64,000 nucleotides of DNA from Thermococcus guaymasensis DSM 11113 (GTDB lineage: Archaea; Methanobacteriota_B; Thermococci; Thermococcales; Thermococcaceae). Shown piece by piece: positions 17,901-29,366 of the stretch. The notes under the pieces were generated by a model that searched no databases, had not been told where the DNA came from, and saw nothing but the letters and a program-made list of their open reading frames with translations. Position 1 is the first letter of the stretch. The number at the start of each line of letters is the position of its first letter. The translations under genes were made by a program, and so were the position numbers. The DNA is taken from the NCBI RefSeq assembly GCF_000816105.1, contig NZ_CP007140.1:1266388-1330387 (forward strand). The letters run 5' to 3'.

Positions 17901-19102
17901 TCAACGGCCTCGTACTGGTTCATTCCGCTGTAGGTAAACCCGACCTTGTCGCTGAGCACGTGGTCGCGCGGGAAGAGGTAGATCTTCTTGTCGCCAAACT
18001 GGGCGACCCACGGGTGGTAGTAGTTGTCACTTGTCTTCTCAATGCCCATTCTCTCAAGCACCATCTGATCTGTCATTACCCACTCCCAGCCGTTCTCGGC
18101 AAGGATCTCAAGCGTCTTGTCGTTGAGGGCGCTTTCAGCAGCCCATCCGCCCCTCGGAACGGCGGTTCCGTTTCCAAGGTACTGCCTGTAAAGTTCGTGG
18201 GACTTCTTGACGTGGGCATCAAAGTCGCTCTCCCAGCCGAAGTCGTTGAGTATCGGGCCTATCGGGTGGGCGTAAGGCACGACGGTGACTTCAACGTTGC
18301 CGTTGCCGAGGAGGAGGTTTATCTTCTCGTGCTCCTCGAAGGTGTGGTTGAGTAGCCACATCTGGGCGTCGAGGACAGTCTTGACGTCTTCTCTGGTGTA
18401 TCCGCCCTCGTCAACTTTGTCGTAGAGGGCCTTGAGCTCGGGGTGGCTCGTTATGTAGCCGTAGTCTATCCAGGCGAGGTTGAAGAGTACGGCGAGATCT
18501 ATGTAGTCCTGTTCGGTGAACTCGTTCGTCACGGCAACCTTCTGTTCTTCGAGCGGCAGGTTGGCGTACTTGGCCTTTGCAGACTGCATCTTGTCCTTCA
18601 GCTCGGTGTAGCGGTCCCAGGGGTCCCGTATCGGGTTGCCGTTTTCATCAGTTACCGGTTCACCGCTCCAGGGGATGGTGTGGTCGAAGAACCCTCCGGG
18701 CGCCTGAAGCATGAACCACTTCTCATCGACGGTGAGGGGCGCTCCATTGGCGAGCTTGTAGCTGATTATCTGGTACGTGTCCTTCTTCCCGTTCATGTAG
18801 TCGGCCAGCTGGGCTATTAGGGAGCCAGAGAGGTCTATAGTAACGTGAACGTCCGGATACTGGCTTAGATAGTGGGCCATCTTCCAGTAATTGTTGGCCG
18901 CGTGGAGCCTGACCCAGGGCCTCGTGTAGACGTCCTGGATTGGGTCGTAGTAGTAGGGCTGGTGCTGGTGCCAGACGATGATGACGTTCAGGGGCTTTGG
19001 CTGACTCTCGTTAGCACCAATAAAGTTCACTCCAAAGAGACTCACTACCATAACTCCAATCAGGAGCAGGGAGAGTCCAGTTTTCCTATTCCACCATCTC
19101 AT
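14969..19102 (-). CDS. apu: secreted GH57 amylopullulanase (type II pullulanase)
   Basis: 1377 residues. An N-terminal signal peptide (about 1-30) leads into a GH57 catalytic domain: HQHQP (45-49), GGWAAESALND with the likely nucleophile Glu323, and TLDGENPWEHY with the likely acid/base Asp426. Their spacing of 103 residues equals that of E291 and D394 reported for the T. hydrothermalis enzyme. Two near-identical modules of about 241 residues follow, each opening DPEGDDHGPGTYTYPTDAV, perhaps carbohydrate-binding or surface modules. A threonine-rich linker of roughly 80 residues and a CGPAALIGLAIVPLLLRRR tail (CGP-CTERM type) suggest surface anchoring. The enzyme cuts alpha-1,4 and alpha-1,6 bonds of starch outside the cell, feeding the MalEFGK importer encoded around it. 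Confidence 0.93.
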   Translation of the reverse strand: MRWWNRKTGLSLLLIGVMVVSLFGVNFIGANESQPKPLNVIIVWHQHQPYYYDPIQDVYTRPWVRLHAANNYWKMAHYLSQYPDVHVTIDLSGSLIAQLADYMNGKKDTYQIISYKLANGAPLTVDEKWFMLQAPGGFFDHTIPWSGEPVTDENGNPIRDPWDRYTELKDKMQSAKAKYANLPLEEQKVAVTNEFTEQDYIDLAVLFNLAWIDYGYITSHPELKALYDKVDEGGYTREDVKTVLDAQMWLLNHTFEEHEKINLLLGNGNVEVTVVPYAHPIGPILNDFGWESDFDAHVKKSHELYRQYLGNGTAVPRGGWAAESALNDKTLEILAENGWEWVMTDQMVLERMGIEKTSDNYYHPWVAQFGDKKIYLFPRDHVLSDKVGFTYSGMNQYEAVEDFVNELLKIQKQNYDGSLVYVVTLDGENPWEHYPYDGQLFLETLYERLTELQEQGLIRTLTPSEYIQLYGDKAKPLTPKMMKRLDLTTEEHVNALLKAESLNELYDMAGVSEEMQWPESSWIDGTLSTWIGEPQENYGWYWLYLARKTLMEEKESMDLARWQNANEYLLRAEASDWFWWYGNDQDSGQDYSFDRYMKTYLYEIYRLAGAEPPSYLFGNYFPDGEPYTKRALDGLTEGKVKTYSSLSPLARNVSVYFDGKGLHFVLNGNLSEFEISLYEVNRHIGNTFTLLQERPEELRYSTWPFSRDSVGLMITKHILYMNGTAEIYNATDYEKGELLANLTAKTEGGSIEIVVPFEYLESPSDFYFAVSTVKDGNLEIISTPVELKLPTQVTGVVLADITDPEGDDHGPGTYTYPTDAVFKPGVFDLLRFRMLEQTDAYVMEFYFKNLGDNPWNGPNGFSLQIIEVYLDFKEGGNSSAIKMFPDGPGANVDLDPDHPWDLALRIAGWDYGNLIVLPNGTVYQGEMQISADPTKNAIIVKVPKKYITINEDYGLWGAVLSGSQDGYGPDKWRDAAVEAEQWKLGGGDPDAIIAGVEPRVIDLLAPPGFEPTQEEQLSSYDPENGKRATVKAIPIIKTGIVVKDPEGDDHGPGTYTYPTDAVFKPGVFDLLKFKMIEGNDDWTLEFYFKDLGDNPWNGPNGFSLQIIEAYFDFKDGGNTSAIKMFPDGPGANVDLDPNHPWDLALRIAGWDYGNLIVLPNGTVYQGEMKISADPTKNAIIVKVPKRYLTIDQEYGLYTAVLTGSQDGYGPDKWRPVGVTAEQWIVGGGDPDAIIAGVEPRVMDELVPEGFKPTQEEQLSSYDPENGKRATVRMITLIEGTSTGGETTTTTTTTTTTTTTPPSTTTTTTTTTTTTVPTTTTTTTTTTTTPTTTTTTTTTSSTTTTTTTTTTSKSGGGICGPAALIGLAIVPLLLRRRC
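15053..15250. repeat. low-complexity threonine-codon tract
   Basis: A run of GTN-rich sequence on the plus strand (ACN on the coding strand) encodes the Thr/Pro/Ser linker of the amylopullulanase. Similar tracts encode linkers of the maltodextrin-binding protein (about 22560-22780) and of the membrane-bound winged-helix protein (about 59640-59790). Such linkers are commonly O-glycosylated in Thermococcales. Confidence 0.8.
15285..16720 (-). repeat. tandem duplication inside the amylopullulanase gene
   Basis: Two copies of about 723 bases (241 codons) stand head to tail. The offset is visible from the block that begins GGCTTGAAGACCGCGTCAG at 15909 and again at 16632 and stays nearly identical for over 50 bases. 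The encoded modules share long identical stretches such as FPDGPGANVDLDP and ISADPTKNAIIVKVP, so the duplication is recent or kept alike by gene conversion. Confidence 0.85.
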
Positions 19103-19142
19103 ATCACGGCACCTCCAAATGCAAAGTTAAAAAACAATGAAA

Positions 19143-20474
19143 TCATTCCTTGAGACCTCCAACTGTCAGGCCGCTCTTGATGTAGTTCTGGGCGAGGAGG
19201 AACATTATGAACACCGGAAGCGCGAAGAGTAGCGCCGCAGCGGAGAACTGGTTCCATGAGACGTTCCTCAGGTCGTTGAGCATGCTGTAGAGCCAAACGG
19301 TCAGCGGGTAGTTTTCCTGGTTGAGGAGCAGGTTTGCTATGATCAGCTCTGTCCAGCCGTTTATGAACGCAAAGATTGCAACGGTTGCTATTCCCGGCAG
19401 TGCCATCGGAAGGAGAACGTATCTGATTATCTGGAGGTAGTTGGCGCCGTCAACGAGGGCCGCTTCGTCAAAGTCTGGACTTATTGAGTCAAGGTAGCTC
19501 TTGAGGAGCCACGTATTGAAGGGAACCCCACCGGCGGCGTAGATGAAGGGCAGGACGTAGATGTTGTTCGTGAGGTTTAGCTTGACGAGCATTCCGTAGA
19601 GGGCAATCAGACCCGCTATTCCAAGGCCTCCTGACACCTGAGTGAACATCAGATAGAAGTACAGGATGTGCTCCCTGCCGAAGAACTTGAGCCTTGAGAA
19701 CGCATATGCCGCCGGGATGGTGAATAAGAGCGTCAGCACTACCGTTAGGGTTGCTATGATCAGGCTTCTCTTGAGGTAGCCAAAGAAGCCACCCCCAATC
19801 TTGTTGATGAAGACGTAGTAGAAGTCCTCGGCCTCAAAGTGTCCCTTTTCTGAGTCGATCCTTGCTCTGCTTGGGAGCTTGAGAATAACGTTCTGACCAA
19901 CGTAAGTGTTGTTGCCCACCTTTGTGAGGCCCTCCAACTTGAGAGAGGGATTTCCTGTTACTGTAATTCTCACTTCCTTTGCCTTGAGGTAGACATCCCC
20001 AAGGATTCCCTGGCTGGCGGCTATCTTCTCGGCATCTATCGAAACGAACTTACCTTTAATGTATTTCTCTTGGTTCTGCTCGACGGTTTTGTTAGCCCCT
20101 TCGACCTTAACATGTGAGACGTACTTGAGGTTAAAGAGTGTGTTTATGCGTGCTTTACCGTATATTACGCCGTCTGTATACTCAATTGTGTAACCTGTTC
20201 CGATAACTTTGCCTTTCGATGACGTTATGTTAAACGTCTTGGTTTTTATTGTGGCGTCTTTATGGCCGAAAAGTACCTCCTTGTAGTTTTGGAGTGTTGT
20301 GTGGTCGGGGATAATATCGAGAGACGTTGAGGCGAGCGTTCCTTGGGGCTTAAGTGAAACTGTGAACATATAGTAAACGGGGAAGAGGATTACCCCCATG
20401 ACAAGTATGGCGAGGGCCGTCGCTAAGACTGCCTTTATTATTTCCCTCCGGTTTCTAAAGTGAAAATCGAACAT
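19143..20474 (-). CDS. malG: MalG, maltodextrin ABC transporter permease with large insertion
   Basis: 443 residues. The C-terminal half has the normal permease spans and the EAA loop (EAALVDGANYLQIIRYVLLPM) that docks on MalK. After the first span (about residues 12-40) an extra beta-rich extracellular domain of about 160 residues (roughly 65-225) precedes the second span; the paralog at 28521 is only 278 residues and lacks it. The insertion may contact the binding protein or substrate. Its ATG overlaps the malF stop by one base, so the two are translationally coupled. As I recall, Pyrococcus maltodextrin MalG proteins have a similar extension. Confidence 0.92.
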   Translation of the reverse strand: MFDFHFRNRREIIKAVLATALAILVMGVILFPVYYMFTVSLKPQGTLASTSLDIIPDHTTLQNYKEVLFGHKDATIKTKTFNITSSKGKVIGTGYTIEYTDGVIYGKARINTLFNLKYVSHVKVEGANKTVEQNQEKYIKGKFVSIDAEKIAASQGILGDVYLKAKEVRITVTGNPSLKLEGLTKVGNNTYVGQNVILKLPSRARIDSEKGHFEAEDFYYVFINKIGGGFFGYLKRSLIIATLTVVLTLLFTIPAAYAFSRLKFFGREHILYFYLMFTQVSGGLGIAGLIALYGMLVKLNLTNNIYVLPFIYAAGGVPFNTWLLKSYLDSISPDFDEAALVDGANYLQIIRYVLLPMALPGIATVAIFAFINGWTELIIANLLLNQENYPLTVWLYSMLNDLRNVSWNQFSAAALLFALPVFIMFLLAQNYIKSGLTVGGLKE

Positions 20475-21373
20475 CAGCTTGCTCCCTCCTGCAGTTTGGT
20501 TATTCTCATGCTTATGTACATGTAGATGGCGAGGACTATCGTGGCTATGAACATGACGGCCGCTGCTCTTCCGTAGTGGGGAAGTGATGAGCCAAAGGCC
20601 CTCTGATATCCGTAGAGGAGCAGGAATCTGTCTTCAAAGAGCGCGCCGTTGTAGAGGAACGGAACCATGAAGTACTGGAAGCTGGCGGCGCTCGTGAGTA
20701 TTGTTGAAAAGGCTATAGGCTTGCTGACTATTGGTATCACAACCTTTGTGAGCCTCTGCCAGTAGTTGGCCCCGTCTATTATTGCCGCTTCAACGAGTAT
20801 GTCTGGGACTGACTGGAGTGCTGATGTAATTACCGTCATCATGAACGGATACGCCAGCCATACCTCGATGATGTTAAGGGCTATGAAACCGTAAGTCGCG
20901 TTGTTTATCCAGTCCGGAGGATTTGAAACCCCCAAATCGCGGAGGATTATATTGACGGGTCCAAATATCGGGTCAAACATGAAACGCCAAACGGTGATTG
21001 AGAACAGCAGGGGGAGGGCCCAGGGGATTATAAGAAGGGCGCGATAGAGGGACTTTCCGATGACGTACTTGCTGTTGTAGAGTACTGAGAGGAATATACC
21101 TGCCAGGACTTTGAGGGTAACGCTCGTGGCCACAAAGACCCAGGTCCACAGGAAGGCCGACCTGAAGCCCGAGTCGTTGATTGCCCACCGGAAGTTATCA
21201 AGCCCCACAAACTTAAGTGGAGGAGCATTTGGGGTCTGGATCGGAAAGTTTCCGAGCTGGGCGTTCGTGAAGGCGATGTAGATTGAATACACTATTGGAT
21301 AGATATTGAAGAAGAGGAAAGCAACTAGGCCCGGGAGGATCAGCGCTAGTGCCGCAACTGTGCTCTTCCTCAT
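20474..21373 (-). CDS. malF: MalF, maltodextrin ABC transporter permease
   Basis: 299 residues, six membrane spans, with the EAA loop EAAIIDGANYWQRLTKVVIP near residue 190. It forms the membrane channel with MalG for maltodextrin entry. ATG 21373 is preferred to GTG 21382 because GAGGTGG lies directly upstream and would be translated otherwise. It sits 37 bases after malE in the same operon. Confidence 0.92.
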   Translation of the reverse strand: MRKSTVAALALILPGLVAFLFFNIYPIVYSIYIAFTNAQLGNFPIQTPNAPPLKFVGLDNFRWAINDSGFRSAFLWTWVFVATSVTLKVLAGIFLSVLYNSKYVIGKSLYRALLIIPWALPLLFSITVWRFMFDPIFGPVNIILRDLGVSNPPDWINNATYGFIALNIIEVWLAYPFMMTVITSALQSVPDILVEAAIIDGANYWQRLTKVVIPIVSKPIAFSTILTSAASFQYFMVPFLYNGALFEDRFLLLYGYQRAFGSSLPHYGRAAAVMFIATIVLAIYMYISMRITKLQEGAS

Positions 21374-21410
21374 TCCTTCCACCTCTCAAGAATGTTAAAA
21401 AAGGAAGAGG

Positions 21411-22868
<1,458 letters not shown>

Positions 22869-22897
22869 TCATCACCTACCGTCTTTTGGCAATATGG

Positions 22898-22914
22898 TAT
22901 CATCGTCGGTGATA
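22898..22914 (-). promoter_or_regulatory. Thermococcales glycolytic motif (Tgr/TrmBL1 operator) at malE
   Basis: TATCAT-CGTCG-GTGATA matches the published TATCAC-N5-GTGATA motif at 11 of 12 fixed positions. It lies just downstream of, and partly overlaps, the TATATATA box (about 22911-22920) of the leftward malE gene. In the known system a motif in this position means Tgr represses until maltotriose or a related sugar releases it. Confidence 0.85.
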
Positions 22915-22984
22915 TATATACCTTGCGCTTCTTTGATCAGGGTTGTGGGTGTGTACATGTCAGTCCCTCCTGAAAATTCGAGAG

Positions 22985-24880
22985 CTATAACACCCTCACT
23001 TGGAAGGTGCAGTCCTTTGGTTTTTTTGAGTACTTGATTTCCACCCTTACTCTTTCGTTCCCGAAGACCCTTTCGTACACCATCGTGCGCCCCTTGAACT
23101 TCACTGGGACAAACTCGCCGAGCTGGAGGGCCTTACTCCTTCTCCTGAGTTCTATAAGCCTTTTCGTCGTTTCAAGGATCTCAGTGTCCCACTCCTCAGG
23201 GTTCCAGACCATTGGAGTTCTACCTGCGCTCAGGCTGCCGTCCAGCTGGCCCCTAAGGCCAATTTCGTCACCGTAGAATATCGAGGGAATCCCCTTGTAT
23301 GTCATTAGGAACGCGAGGGCGCAGAGGTACTTCCTCTTATCCCCCACGAGGTCGAGGAAGCGTTCAGTGTCGTGGTTGTCTAAGAAGTTGTACATCGCAT
23401 ATTCAGCCGGGCCTAAGTAAGCGCTGAGAAGTTCAAGGCCGTTTAGAAACTCCTCCGCTGTGATCTCGTTTCTTACAAAGAACCGGAGGATGAGGTCGTA
23501 AAGCGGGTAGTTCATAGTTCCGTGGAAGGCATCAAAAAGCCACAGCCGGGCGTCATCCATGACTTCGCCCACCAGGTATGCGTCCTTTGGCAGGGCCTTT
23601 CTCACTTTCCTCCATAATCCCGGCGGCACCCCGTGTGCTACGTCCAGCCGCCAACCGTCCGCCCCTCTCTCAAGCCAGTATCTCATTACTTCCCTTACGA
23701 AGTCCACTACCTCCGGGTTTTCGTGGTTGAGCCTTGACATCGCCCACACGGAGAAGAAAGACTCGTAGTTCCATTTGTATTCCCTGAGTTTTCTGTATTT
23801 CTCCGTCCAGGGAAGGTCTGAGTTTAGGACATCCAGGAATTCTTTCGGAACTACTGGAAAGCCAGTTACTCGATAAAAATCCCGATAACGGCTATTTTCT
23901 CCGTTTTGGACAACATCCTGAAAGTATGGGTGGAAAAAGCTCGTGTGGTGGAAAACTCCGTCAATGATAAGCCTGATGTCCCGCTTTTTGAGCTCCTGAA
24001 CCAGCTTGGAAAACACCTCATCTCCTCCGAGCTTTCTGTCCACGTGGAAGTAGTCAGTAATGTCATAGCGGTGGTACGTCATGGACTCGAATATCGGGGT
24101 GAGATAGAGCGCGTTCACGCCGATCTCTTTGAGGTGCCTCAGCCTTTTTATTATTCCCACCAGATCACCGCCGTGAAACTGCTCTCCGCGGAACGCTTCT
24201 CCCTTTGGCTCTTCTGGGAAGCCCTTCTCGAACCTATCGGGCATTATCTGGTAGAACACCCTGCTGAAAACCCACTCCGGGGCTTCCAGCTCGTAGGGCT
24301 TAGCGTTGAATGGCCCGAGTATCTCGACTCCCCCGTCTTTTCTCCGGATTTCGAAGTGATACTCAATCTCACTTTTTTCGGGTAGGACTGCCTCAAAATA
24401 CTCAAAAAGTTCATCGATGGCTTTTCGCCTCATGGCGAGGCTCTCGTTCCCGAGAACAACCGTTGCTTTTTCTACAAGGCCATGATCTGCCCTCAGAAGG
24501 ATGTGTGTTCTTCCCGCGAATGAGTACAGATAGGTTGCACTGGGCCTGTGGAAGAGTTTTCCGGGCCCTTTGATGACGGCAACGTTTGTTTCCCTCTCGA
24601 ACTTGTAGGAGGGCCTTCTGTACGTTTCGTGGTGTGGGTTCTCGGGGTCTAAGGCGAACTTGCCTTCAAGGGAGAACGCGTAGTGCCAGACTCCCTCGGG
24701 GAGCTCAACCTTGATACACCACTGTCCGTCTCTCTTTTTCATCCTGAAAGAGCCCTCGTTGAAGGCGTTGAAGCTTCCGAGGAGGTAAGCGTACTTCTCC
24801 CCTCTATACGGGATTGAAAATTCGACCTTCGCGACCCTTCCGAAGAGTGCGTCCTCGGTGAATCCGAAAGTTTTATACAC
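22985..24880 (-). CDS. GH13 cyclomaltodextrinase/neopullulanase-type hydrolase
   Basis: 631 residues. An N-terminal beta domain (about 1-120, with KVEFSIPYRGEKYAYLLGSF) precedes the (beta/alpha)8 barrel: region I DGVFHH, region II DGWRLD with nucleophile Asp413, region III GEVMDD with acid/base Glu439, region IV NFLDNHD with Asp504. No signal peptide, so it acts in the cytoplasm on imported malto-oligosaccharides or cyclodextrins. GTG 24880 (MYKTFGF) is preferred to GTG 24889, as GGTGGTTGAT is the ribosome site and related Pyrococcus proteins begin MYKIFGF as I recall. It stands divergent to tgr, with a motif-like palindrome between. Confidence 0.9.
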   Translation of the reverse strand: MYKTFGFTEDALFGRVAKVEFSIPYRGEKYAYLLGSFNAFNEGSFRMKKRDGQWCIKVELPEGVWHYAFSLEGKFALDPENPHHETYRRPSYKFERETNVAVIKGPGKLFHRPSATYLYSFAGRTHILLRADHGLVEKATVVLGNESLAMRRKAIDELFEYFEAVLPEKSEIEYHFEIRRKDGGVEILGPFNAKPYELEAPEWVFSRVFYQIMPDRFEKGFPEEPKGEAFRGEQFHGGDLVGIIKRLRHLKEIGVNALYLTPIFESMTYHRYDITDYFHVDRKLGGDEVFSKLVQELKKRDIRLIIDGVFHHTSFFHPYFQDVVQNGENSRYRDFYRVTGFPVVPKEFLDVLNSDLPWTEKYRKLREYKWNYESFFSVWAMSRLNHENPEVVDFVREVMRYWLERGADGWRLDVAHGVPPGLWRKVRKALPKDAYLVGEVMDDARLWLFDAFHGTMNYPLYDLILRFFVRNEITAEEFLNGLELLSAYLGPAEYAMYNFLDNHDTERFLDLVGDKRKYLCALAFLMTYKGIPSIFYGDEIGLRGQLDGSLSAGRTPMVWNPEEWDTEILETTKRLIELRRRSKALQLGEFVPVKFKGRTMVYERVFGNERVRVEIKYSKKPKDCTFQVRVL

Positions 24881-24894
24881 ATCAACCACCTCTG

Positions 24895-24908
24895 TATCAC
24901 CGGTGATG
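24895..24908. promoter_or_regulatory. palindrome resembling the glycolytic motif, short spacer
   Basis: TATCAC-CG-GTGATG holds both half-sites of the Tgr operator, but with a 2-base instead of 5-base spacer. It lies between the putative TATA (TTTATTC, minus strand, about 24909-24916) and the start of the GH13 gene, where a repressor would sit, and upstream of the tgr promoter. Whether Tgr binds it is uncertain. Confidence 0.45.
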
Positions 24909-24952
24909 AATAAACTGACGCCAGTGAACTTAAGTCTGTTGGGGGTTAAACT

Positions 24953-25975
24953 ATGAGGGAAGAGGAGATAATTGAAAAGCTTCAGAGGCTCGGCCTCACT
25001 AAGTACGAAAGCATAGCCTATATTACACTCCTAAAGCTTGGCCCGAGCAAGGCTACCGATATAACAAAGGAAAGCGGGATTCCGCACACGAGGGTCTATG
25101 ATGTGCTCAGCTCCCTCCACAGGAAGGGTTTCGTGGACGTTATGCAGGGCACGCCGAGGCTCTATAAACCAGTGAATCCAGAGGTCGTCTTGGAGAGGAT
25201 AAAGGAGGACATAGTTCAGGACATAGAGGCTCTTAAGAAGGCCTTTCTTGAGCTCTACCGCGAGGTTCATGGTGAGGAACTTCCTGAGATCTGGACTATC
25301 CAGGGTTTTGACAACACGGTAGAGCGGGCCGAATACGTGATCCGGAGCGCGAAGCATGAAGTCCTTATTAACACCCCCATTGAGTTTCTTGAACTGCTCA
25401 AGAACGAAATAAAGGGCAGGAAGGACGTTGTGTTCGTGATAATTAGCAATTTCGATGATATACCAAGCTGGCTCCGGGCTGACAACATACTCCTCGCGAG
25501 GAGTGGAGGGGCGCCCTGGCTCATGGCCAGCTGGATAATCGGCGACATTGACTACGCTCTGTTCTTCGGCGCCCTCCCGAAGGACAAGCGCCGTGAGAAG
25601 TTCTATTCCTTCTGGGCCAAGAGCCCCAAGATAATCCAGAACTACATGCACTGGTTCTACACGATTTACTTTGACAACAGTGAAGTCATCAAGCCGATAA
25701 ACTACGAGAACCTTTCCAAGCCGCTCTCTCTCGTCAACATCAGAACGCTCATTACGGTTCTCCGCTTTGCAGGGCTGCCTCGGAAGGCCGAGATAGTTGG
25801 AAGGCTCGTTGACACCAAGGAGCTCATTGAGATAGACGGGGAGATAGTGGATTATGAGTACACCCCGCTAACGGCGAACGTTACCTTCAGGTACAATGGA
25901 AAGGAGCTCAAGGTAGGGGGCATAGGTAGCTACTTCGAAGACGTCGAGGGTGAGAAGTTTATACTCCTTGACTGA
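24953..25975 (+). CDS. tgr: TrmB-family regulator Tgr/TrmBL1
   Basis: 340 residues. The N-terminal winged helix (about 8-85; RLGLTKYESIAYITLLKLG, ITKESGIPHTRVYDVL, LHRKGFVDVM) binds DNA; the C-terminal half is the sugar-binding TrmB domain. Known Tgr represses glycolytic and maltodextrin genes and activates gluconeogenic genes at the TATCAC-N5-GTGATA motif, which occurs here at the malE promoter. The position next to the GH13 and malE genes matches TK1769 of T. kodakarensis. A TATA-like AACTTAAG (about 24928-24935) lies close to the ATG. The paralog at 30643 is probably TrmB proper. Confidence 0.9.
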   Translation: MREEEIIEKLQRLGLTKYESIAYITLLKLGPSKATDITKESGIPHTRVYDVLSSLHRKGFVDVMQGTPRLYKPVNPEVVLERIKEDIVQDIEALKKAFLELYREVHGEELPEIWTIQGFDNTVERAEYVIRSAKHEVLINTPIEFLELLKNEIKGRKDVVFVIISNFDDIPSWLRADNILLARSGGAPWLMASWIIGDIDYALFFGALPKDKRREKFYSFWAKSPKIIQNYMHWFYTIYFDNSEVIKPINYENLSKPLSLVNIRTLITVLRFAGLPRKAEIVGRLVDTKELIEIDGEIVDYEYTPLTANVTFRYNGKELKVGGIGSYFEDVEGEKFILLD

Positions 25976-27590
<1,615 letters not shown>

Positions 27591-27645
27591 AGTTCCTGTT
27601 CTTTCTTTTTTCAGTGGGTCTGCGACGTCCAATGAGGTGGTGCCG

Positions 27646-28524
27646 ATGGGTGGTGCAAGGTACCCCGAAGAAAAGCTCGCCTATGGAATGCTGTCCCCCA
27701 TGCTGGCGTTCGTGTTGCTCTTCATCATAATACCCGTTCTTGGAACCTTCTGGATAAGCCTGCACAGGGACGTGACCTTTATCCCGGGTTTTAAGTTTGT
27801 GGGGCTTGATAACTATATTAACGTGCTCAGCAAGAGAGAGTTCTGGTACTCCCTCTTCGTTACCGTGTCGTTCTCTCTCGTGAGCGTCGGTCTTGAGACG
27901 GTACTTGGCTTGGCCTTTGCGCTCATACTGAACGAGCGTATGAAAGGACGGGGAATTTTGAGGGCTATAGTCCTTATCCCTTGGGCGGTTCCCACCATAA
28001 TTTCTGCCAGAACCTGGGAGCTTATGTATAACTACAGCTACGGCCTCTTTAACTGGATTCTGAACTCAATTGGGCTCGGCAATGTTAACTGGCTTGGAAG
28101 CCCCCTGAGCGCGTTCTTTGCGGTGGTTTTTGCTGACGTGTGGAAGACGACGCCCTTCATGACGCTCCTCCTCCTAGCGGGGCTTCAGGCCATACCAGGG
28201 GACACGTACGAGGCCGCCATCATAGACGGGGCAAACATGTTCCAGAGGTTCAGGCACGTAACCCTGCCCCTCCTCAGGCCGGTCCTGATAGTTGCGGTGA
28301 CGCTGAGGACGATAGACGCCCTGAGGGTGTTCGACGTCATCTACGTCCTCACAGGCGGGGGGCCGGGTGGAGCCACGATGTCCCTCTCCATGCTGGCGTT
28401 CAATTACTACAACCTCGGTGACTACGGCGTCGGCTCTGCAATCTCGATAATCACCTTCCTGACTGTCCTGAGCTTTACGGTGGTGTACCTCAAGGTAGGA
28501 CGGTTCCAGGAGGGATTGAAATGA
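27646..28524 (+). CDS. malF: MalF, trehalose/maltose ABC permease
   Basis: 292 residues, six spans, EAA loop EAAIIDGANMFQRFRHVTLP. Partner of the MalG encoded directly downstream. ATG 27646 is favoured over GTG 27637 because GAGGTGG (27634-27640) is the ribosome site. Its coding end overlaps malG by four bases (ATGA), which couples translation. Confidence 0.92.
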   Translation: MGGARYPEEKLAYGMLSPMLAFVLLFIIIPVLGTFWISLHRDVTFIPGFKFVGLDNYINVLSKREFWYSLFVTVSFSLVSVGLETVLGLAFALILNERMKGRGILRAIVLIPWAVPTIISARTWELMYNYSYGLFNWILNSIGLGNVNWLGSPLSAFFAVVFADVWKTTPFMTLLLLAGLQAIPGDTYEAAIIDGANMFQRFRHVTLPLLRPVLIVAVTLRTIDALRVFDVIYVLTGGGPGGATMSLSMLAFNYYNLGDYGVGSAISIITFLTVLSFTVVYLKVGRFQEGLK

Positions 28525-29357
28525 ACGAGAAGTCCCTCAAAAAGGCCCTGCTAATCATCGGGGCGGCCCTGATGGTGCTGGTGTGCCTCTTTCCATTCGT
28601 CTGGATGGTAATAATCTCGTTCACAAAAGACGCGACCTTCCTGGGGTCCCCCTACGTCCGCTTCGAGTTCACGCTGGATAACTACAGGACAGTCCTCAGC
28701 GACCCGACGCTCCACTTCCTGGACTACTTCAAGAACAGCATCGTCATAGCCACGATTGTGACAATCACGACTGTCATGACCTCCGCCTTAGGAGCGTACG
28801 CGGTCTCAAGGATAAACTTCAGGGGCAGGCTCGTGGTGCCCATCTTTGTCCTTGGAGTCTCGATGTTCCCGCAGATAAGCCTGGTGGGTTACCTGTTCAA
28901 GTTCATTGAAAAGCTTGGGTGGATAAACACCTACAAGGCCCTGTTTTTCCCCTACGTGGCGTGGACACTGCCCCTGGCCCTCTGGATGCTCCTCAGTTAC
29001 TTCTCCCAGCTCCCCAAGGACCTCGATGAGGCCGCCATGATAGACGGCGCATCGAGAATTCAGACGCTTTACAAGGTCATACTGCCGCTGTCTGCACCGG
29101 CCCTGTTTTCAACGGCCCTCCTGGTCTTCATAGCGGCCTTCAACGAGTTCATGTTTGCCCTTCTCTTCACGACGGACTACCGGGCCAGGACGGTGCCCGT
29201 GGGCATAGCCCTGTTCCAGGGAGTTCACGGAGAGGTACCCTGGGGCAACATAATGGCCGCCTCTGCAATCTCGACAATCCCGCTGGTCATACTGGCGCTC
29301 ATCTTCCAGAGGTATATCGTCAGCGGGCTTACCGCTGGTGCCATAAAGGGAGAGTGA
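28521..29357 (+). CDS. malG: MalG, trehalose/maltose ABC permease
   Basis: 278 residues with six spans and the EAA loop EAAMIDGASRIQTLYKVILP. Normal length for MalG-type permeases, unlike the 443-residue maltodextrin paralog at 19143. The ATPase partner is not encoded in this operon: in T. litoralis and P. furiosus a malK follows trmB, but here glgA does. The single malK at 13819 is the likely partner. Confidence 0.92.
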   Translation: MNEKSLKKALLIIGAALMVLVCLFPFVWMVIISFTKDATFLGSPYVRFEFTLDNYRTVLSDPTLHFLDYFKNSIVIATIVTITTVMTSALGAYAVSRINFRGRLVVPIFVLGVSMFPQISLVGYLFKFIEKLGWINTYKALFFPYVAWTLPLALWMLLSYFSQLPKDLDEAAMIDGASRIQTLYKVILPLSAPALFSTALLVFIAAFNEFMFALLFTTDYRARTVPVGIALFQGVHGEVPWGNIMAASAISTIPLVILALIFQRYIVSGLTAGAIKGE

Positions 29358-29366
29358 GGTGGTTGC

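Noticed and set aside
19100-19116. TATCACGGCAC before the amylopullulanase as a glycolytic motif
   Set aside because: Only one half-site is present, and it overlaps the ribosome site inside an operon.
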